Shown here in pieces: positions 58,248 to 64,000 of a stretch of DNA of 64,000 nt; position 1 is the stretch's first letter; each line of letters begins with the position of its first letter. The stretch covers positions 15,103,735 to 15,167,734 of the forward strand of contig JALGPY010000013.1 in the NCBI GenBank assembly GCA_023055425.1. The letters are read 5' to 3'. This DNA comes from Linanthus parryae. Its lineage: Eukaryota > Streptophyta > Magnoliopsida > Ericales > Polemoniaceae. The notes under the pieces were generated by a model. The model did not search any database. It was given only the letters and a program-made list of their open reading frames with translations, and had not been told where the DNA came from. The position numbers were made by a program, and so were the translations under genes.

Positions 58248-61230
58248 ATTTGAAAAGAAGTAGAAGATTTGCTAAAGGGGAGAGAGATCTGCGCGTCGGG
58301 AATGGTGCAAGAGTTGCTGCATTAGATGTAGGCGTTTATGAGCTATCTTTGCCTTCTGGACTTATTTAAGAATTAGACAATTGCTTTATGTGCCTGCTAT
58401 GAGCAGAAACATTATTTCCATTTCTTGTTTGGACGAGAAGGGTTTTTTCTATTTCAATAAAGGACAAGTGTTGCTCCATTTATTTTGATAGTATGCACTA
58501 TTGTAGTGCGCATTTGTCTGATGGATTGTATATCCTTGATCTAAATAGTCCAATCTATAACATAAATACTAAAAGGATTAAAACTAATGAATTAAATCCT
58601 ACATATTTATGGCACTGTCGTTTAGGCCATATATATGAGAAACGTATATCTAGACTCCATAAGGATGGACTTCTAGACTCATTTGATTTAGAATCATATG
58701 AGACATGTGAATCTTGTTTATTAGGAAAAATGAAAAAGTCCCCTTTCAATAAGAAAGGTGAGAGGACTAGTGAGTTATTGGCAGTCATACATATTGATGT
58801 ATGTGGACCGTTCCCCACGCCTTCCAGAGGTGGTTACACCTACTTCATCACATTTACTGATGATTTCAGTAGATATGAATTTTTATACCTTATGACGGCC
58901 AAATCCGAATCCTTTGAATTGTTCAAGGAATTCAAGAATGAAGTAGAGAAGCAACTTGGTAAAAGTATTAAGGCTCTACGATCGGATCGTCGAGGAGAAT
59001 ACTTAAGCCAAGAGTCTTATGAGTATCTTAGAGAGTGTGGGATAGTATCCCACCGCACTCCACCTGGAACGCCACAACGGAATGGCGTGTCCGAGAGGAG
59101 GAATCGCACACTATTAGATATGGTGGGATCTATGATGTCTCAAACAGATCTTCCGATATAATTTTGGGGACATGCTCTGATGACCGCAGCTTTTACCATT
59201 AACCGTGTTCCATCCAAATCAGTCATGAAGACACCATATGAGTTATGGACTGGGAAGCGTCCCATAGTGTTGTTTATGAGGATTTGGGGCTGCGATGTCT
59301 ATGTAAAGCGTTTACAAACATACAAGCTCGGGCCCAAAGCAGATAAGTGTAAATTTGTGGGATATCCTAAGGAAACTAAAGGATATTATTTCTACAATCC
59401 CACCGAGAACAAAGTGTTTGTTGCTCGGACCGGCGTGTTTCTAGAAAGAGAGTTTGTCTCTAAAGAAGCAAGTTGGAGGGCTGTAGAACTTGAAGAGATT
59501 CAAGAACCACAAATAACTAAATCGATGATGGAACATGAACAGGAACCAAAAATTTTTGTGGAGGAACCTGCTCCAGTAACACAGGAACTCCGTAGATCAG
59601 GAAGAGTGCGTCATGAGAAAGAGAGGTACGGACTCTCGTGACTGAGCCCGATGACGTACCACCCATGGATGATGAGCCTGAAACCTACAGGGAAGCCATG
59701 AAAGGCCCAGAATCCAACAAGTGGCTGGAAGCCATGATATCCGAAATGGATTCCATGTACACCAAAAAAGTATGGACTTTGGTGGAACCACCCGAAGGGG
59801 CTCGGCCCACAGGGTGCAAATGGGTCTTCAAGAAGAAGACCGACATGGATGGCAAAATAGTTGCCTATAAGGGGCGATTGGTAGCCAAAGGGTATAGACA
59901 GATTCATGGTATTGACTATGATGAGACCTTTTCACCAGTCGTCATGACTAAATCCATTCGAATCCAACTTGCTATTGCAGCATACTACGACTATGAGATT
60001 TGGCAGATGGATGTCAAAACAGCATTCCTTTATGGGAACCTCCTCGATGATGTGTACATGACAGAACCGGAGGGTTTTGAGGATCCAAAGAATGCCAATA
60101 AAGTCTGTAAGCTGCAGAGATCCATTTATGGATTAAAGCAAGCTTCTAGGAGCTGGAATCGACATTTTGATGACGCGGTCAAAGAGTTTGGCTTCATCAA
60201 GAGCGAAGATGAGCTGGGAGCTCTGTAGTATTTCTGGTCTTGTATGTGGATGACATACTAATCATTGGCAATGACATTCCTATTTTGCAATCTGTTAAAG
60301 ATTGGCTAGGAAAGTGTTTTGCAATGAAGGAATTAGGAGATGCAGCCTATATACTTGGTATAAAGATCTATAGGGATAGATATAGAAAGCTGCTCAGCCT
60401 AAGTCAAAGTACATATATAGACAAGGTGTCGAATAGGTTCAACATGCAACATTCCAAGAAGGGATTCTTGCCCATGTCGTATGGAGTCACTCTTTCCAAG
60501 AATGACTGTCCCTCCAATGAGATTGAGAAGGACCGCATGAGTAGGATACCCTATGCTTCGGCCATAGGATCCATCATGTACGCCATGTTGTGTACTAGAC
60601 CAGACTTATCATACGTGTTGAGTATGGTGAGTAGATATCAGTCCAATCCGGGTGAGAGTCACTGGATTGCTGTCAAGAACATCGTAAAGTACTTAAGAAG
60701 AACTAAGGATGCGTTCTTGATATTTGTAGGTAAGGAAGAGCTAAGTGTAATTGGTTACACTGATGCAAGCTTCCAAACCAACAAAGACGACTACAGATCG
60801 CAGTCTGGATAAGTGTTTTTCGTGAATGGAGGAGCTGTGAGTTGGAAGAGTTCCAAGCAAGGGACAATTGTTGATTCTACAACAGAAGCTGAGTACATTG
60901 CTGCTGCGGAAGCAGCAAAAGAGGCAGTTTGGATAAAGAAGTTTATCACTGAGCTTGGTGTGGTCCCTAGCATCGTAAATCCCATACAGTTATATTGTGA
61001 CAACTCCGGGGCGATCGCACAAGCCAAGGAGCAAAGATCACACCAGAAATCAAAGCATGTACTTAGGAGATTCCATCTTATTCGTGATATGATCGATCGA
61101 GGAGATGTGAAGATGTGCAAGATTCCAACGGATGACAATCTTTCAGATCCGCTTACAAAACCTCTTGCGCAGCGAAAGCGTGAAGGGCACACCAGATCTA
61201 TAGACATCCGAGATGCACCAGATTGGCTCT
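58248..61230 (+). pseudogene. copia B pol (protease end to RNase H)
   Basis: Angela-type pol continuing from 50406. The protease/spacer region is broken before 58493. Integrase (LWHCRLGHIY, IHIDVCGPF, RSDRRGEYLS, GVSERRNRTLLDM), RT (KTAFLYGNLLDDVYM, LYVDDILIIGND) and RNase H (GYTDASFQ, EAEYIAA, CDNSGAIAQ) are all recognisable. Stops occur near 59159 and at 60810-60812, with frame changes near 59640 and near 60220. It ends with APDWL and a few more codons. About the same domain order as the intact copy at 44180 but clearly dead. Confidence 0.9.
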
Positions 61231-61246
61231 GGTGTAAGTGGGAGAA

Positions 61247-62681
61247 TGTTGGAATAGGTGCTCTAGAGGCAATCTAATATTTAGTATGAACATTGTTATT
61301 GTCTAGAATATTCATTTATTATATATTGTGATATTTAATATAATGAAGTCTTTAGATACAATGTGTTGTTTATCTTAAATATCCCTAGTCCATTATATTG
61401 ATTGAGAGGAAGATCAAATATAGACTAGTATGTGTGTAGATTTATATGGAGATATCAAGTCTAACACATGGGTATGCATTAGGAGTAATGGCATACTGAA
61501 TTGACCCACAACGAGAAGGATAAATTAGATTATGTTAAAGTCACAATTGCTTCTCGTAATGCTAATATAATTACAATCCTTAGACTTGAAGTCACTAGAT
61601 ACTCTAGTTGTGAAATATCGTGCTTTGATGTTATCAAACGTTACACCGTAACTGGGTAATCATAAAGATAGCTATCGGGCATGATAGGAAGCAAGCTTAG
61701 AGATTGTAGTGATGTAGAGAGGATTTGTCCTTCCCACATAATGGGAGCAAATATCCACGCCCACTCGAGGGATGAGGCTGGTTGAATATCTGGCCAGACT
61801 CAGATAAATCAATATGAAAATATTGATGTTATCTGCTTGCATAAGCATATTCCCAGGATCGAGGAACTATGGATTGAATATACGAGTGTGACTATTTATG
61901 TCTCGTGTCCAATCCGGATATGGAGACAAAGGGATAGTGCAATATGAGTATTAGGCACAAGAGGTTTGTCGGGATCACTGACTATTTCTATTAGTTGGGT
62001 GGCATGGATGTGTTGCTAGACACCGCTCCATGTTATTAATAAGTTACTACCAACTAAGTAGAAACCTATGGGGTCACACGTCAAATAGAGTATAACTAGA
62101 TTTGGGGTTAATTAATATGATTAATTAATAAGAAGGATCACTTTGCAACACCTTGCAAACTTAGTAGGACTAATATGCAAGGAAGGGACTAATCCAAGTT
62201 CATGTAGAACTAGGAATCCAAGTTCATGTAGAACTAGGAAAGACCTTTATGTAGTTAACAAGGAGTTGTTGGACTATCTAAAGGAGACTCTAGCTTCCTT
62301 CCCACTAATGTTATTAGACATAACACAAGAGAGTGGGAGAGAGCAAAAGAGAGAGCAAGACAAAACTAGAGGTCGCCGCCCCTTCCAGTCGGCACAAGAG
62401 AGGGCCGAACCCTCTCTTCTACCTTTGGTTGCTTGATTCCTTCTTCCCTCTTCCTCCGGTCCAAGCTAGCACTTGAGAAGGAAGAATCCAGATCTCACCT
62501 CTAGACGTGGATCAACCGTAGAGACGAGAACAATATTCTTCGTGTGATCTCCCAAGCCAAAAGGTACACAAATACTATGTCCCTTATCATGTTATGATAA
62601 CTCTTCCTGTGATCCTTGGTGGGCTTTGAGTTGGATTAAATTTTTGTTATTCCGCTGCGTTACCTACGTTAAAACCCAACA
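61247..62681 (+). repeat. 3' LTR of copia element B
   Basis: 1435 bp, tgttggaataggtgctc...acccaaca, preceded by the purine tract gtgggaga. It is homologous to the other Angela LTRs but a different subfamily. The matching 5' LTR is not in the window, because the 5' side of the element was lost at 50358. Confidence 0.92.
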
Positions 62682-63302
62682 GAAAACACCTATGTGTATA
62701 CTTTGAGTTTCGAAATGTGTCCATGGATGGAATTTTACCCGGCCATTGATAAAATCACCTTCAAGGGGATATTATCCTGAATTCTAATAACATCCTGTGG
62801 CATATTAACCCGAATAATATCCTGAATTCCAGGTCACTATCCTGAATAAAATCGTGATATCTTATCTACAAGGATTTAAACTTGGAATCGCCTAGACATA
62901 TGCTTTGCCTTGTAAAGGTGCCCTCTGGATTTTAACCTGCGCTTTGATAAAATCACCTTCAGGGGGATATAATCCTGAAATCTTGGATAATATCATGGAT
63001 AACATCCCGGGGTATCTTAACATGGATAATATCCTGAATTTCTAGTTATTATCTTGGATAAACCGTGATGTTCCATCTACAAGGGTTTAAACTTGGGAAT
63101 GCCTAGATGTATACCTTGAGTTTTGAAAGGTGCCCCTAGATGGTAGTTAACTCAAGCTTTACTAGTTGCTAGAACATACTACACTTTCAAGGGGAGATCG
63201 AATTTCTTTTTTGGCTGCACCCGAAACAAAATTATAGTATATATTTATATTTTTTTTTACATCGTGCAGTTTATACTCATGTGATGAGGAGTATGTACCC
63301 GC
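62682..63302 (-). repeat. Degenerate ~210-bp tandem repeats, 3' UTR of Tat/Ogre-like element
   Basis: About 2.3 units with shared words tgataaaatcaccttca, ggataatatcctgaatt and tctacaagg-tttaaacttgg (compare 62745-62890, 62948-63095 and 63100-63150). It lies directly downstream, on the minus strand, of the pol end at 63303, where Tat elements usually carry tandem repeats. No gene. Confidence 0.65.
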
Positions 63303-64000
63303 TCAAGGGTAGTAGTGCTTCAAGAATTTGTCGTTGATTGTGCCAACTCTTATGCTTTCTCCGTCGAAGATCTTGTAGGCCCCGTGTATGTAAACATTTA
63401 CATAGTGTATGGACCGTCCCACTTGGAGGAAAACTTATTTCTGGTTCGATGGGTGGTAATGATGGGTCTTCGGATAGCGAGCACAAGATCTCCAACTTGG
63501 AAAGAACGTGGAACTCTCTTATTGAATGCCTTGGCAAGCCTTGCATGGGAACACTCGAGTTGCTCATGAGCCTACATCATTTTCTCATCCACCGCCTCAA
63601 ACTCGGCAAGGCGTAGTTTTGTGTTCTCCTCATCCGTAAGACCTTCTTGTAACGCGATCCTCAAGGATGGGATTTGCCGCTCGAGGGGAAGTACCGCTTC
63701 AACACTATACATGAGTGAATATGGAGTTCCTAAGTTGGATTCTGATAGGTGGTGTGATATGACCAAAGAGCCTCTTCGATCCGTTCATGCCAATCACGTT
63801 TGGATTTCGCAACAACTTTCTTCAGGAGGTTTCCCAAAGTCTTGTTGAATGCTTCGGCGAGTCCGTTTGCTGGTGCGTTGTAATCAAAGACTTCATTTGC
63901 TCTAATTGAAATTTCTCACAAAGCTTTGTCATCAAAGAGTTATCAAACGGCCTCCCATTGTCAGTTATCATGTATCGAGGCACACCATACCAAAATATTA
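63303..64000 (-). pseudogene. Tat/Ogre-like integrase C-terminal fragment
   Basis: Runs off the right edge. On the minus strand, spread over frames, one reads ITDNGRPFDNSLMTKLCEKF, then NAPANGLAEAFNKTLGNLLK, TPYSLMYSVEAVLPLERQ and FQVGDLVLAIRRPI, and the stop is at 63303-63305 after FLKHYYP. These blocks match the Ogre-type integrase core and C-terminus. Several frameshifts and a stop (near 63572) break it. It is from a different and much older Tat-type element than the one at 4752-20893. Confidence 0.85.

Noticed and set aside
1..64000. tRNA or rRNA genes
   Set aside because: Only tRNA-complementary primer sites of the retroelements were seen; no cloverleaf or rRNA sequence was recognised by eye.

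Overview
The window is a nested block of plant LTR retrotransposons with no ordinary host gene. The element lineages (Angela/BARE-type Ty1/copia; Tekay/Del, Tat and Athila-type Ty3/gypsy), the tRNA-type primer sites, GT-AG introns and a plant-mobile-domain gene point to a flowering plant with a large, repeat-rich genome. The species cannot be read from the sequence. No rRNA, tRNA, CRISPR or bacterial-type operon was seen.

Layout: The oldest layer is a scrambled set of Tekay/Del-like chromovirus LTRs and internal fragments in both orientations (1-2122, 26737-38502, 38503-40311 joined to 48822-50358). An Angela copia element on the minus strand (2123-26736, TSD gatac) sits in one of these LTRs. 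It is itself split by a very young Tat-lineage gypsy element on the minus strand (4752-20893, TSD gctgt). A second Angela element on the plus strand (40312-48821, TSD ctaac) sits in another Tekay LTR. A third Angela copy (50359-62681, plus, 5' truncated) is split by a non-autonomous Athila-like element (50407-58247, TSD atttg). The right end (62682-64000) is the 3' part of a decayed Tat/Ogre-like element on the minus strand.

The most interesting object is the 16.1-kb Tat element. Its two 626-bp LTRs differ at one visible position. It has an open gag-protease frame and an open RT-RNaseH-integrase frame, both in the same frame and separated by a single UGA. That UGA lies inside a candidate 132-bp GT-AG intron of matching phase. 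The integrase N-terminal zinc-binding module appears twice. Downstream of pol, before the 3' LTR, there is about 8.5 kb of extra DNA: three palindromes, about 2 kb of 54-57 bp tandem repeats whose hairpin stem is kept by compensating changes, a cluster of tight hairpins, and an antisense gene of five exons. The gene (6056-10341, plus) encodes an inferred 1,224-residue plant-mobile-domain protein with an acidic middle and a coiled-coil tail. It has its own promoter-like region next to the 3' LTR. All four intron phases agree and every exon is open, so this cargo gene looks intact.

Among the copia copies, 40312-48821 has LTRs about 99% identical and a fully open 1,065-codon pol frame but a broken gag. 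The other two are pseudogenes. Residual gag-only and gag-free derivatives (33237-34979 and 50407-58247) illustrate non-autonomous forms.
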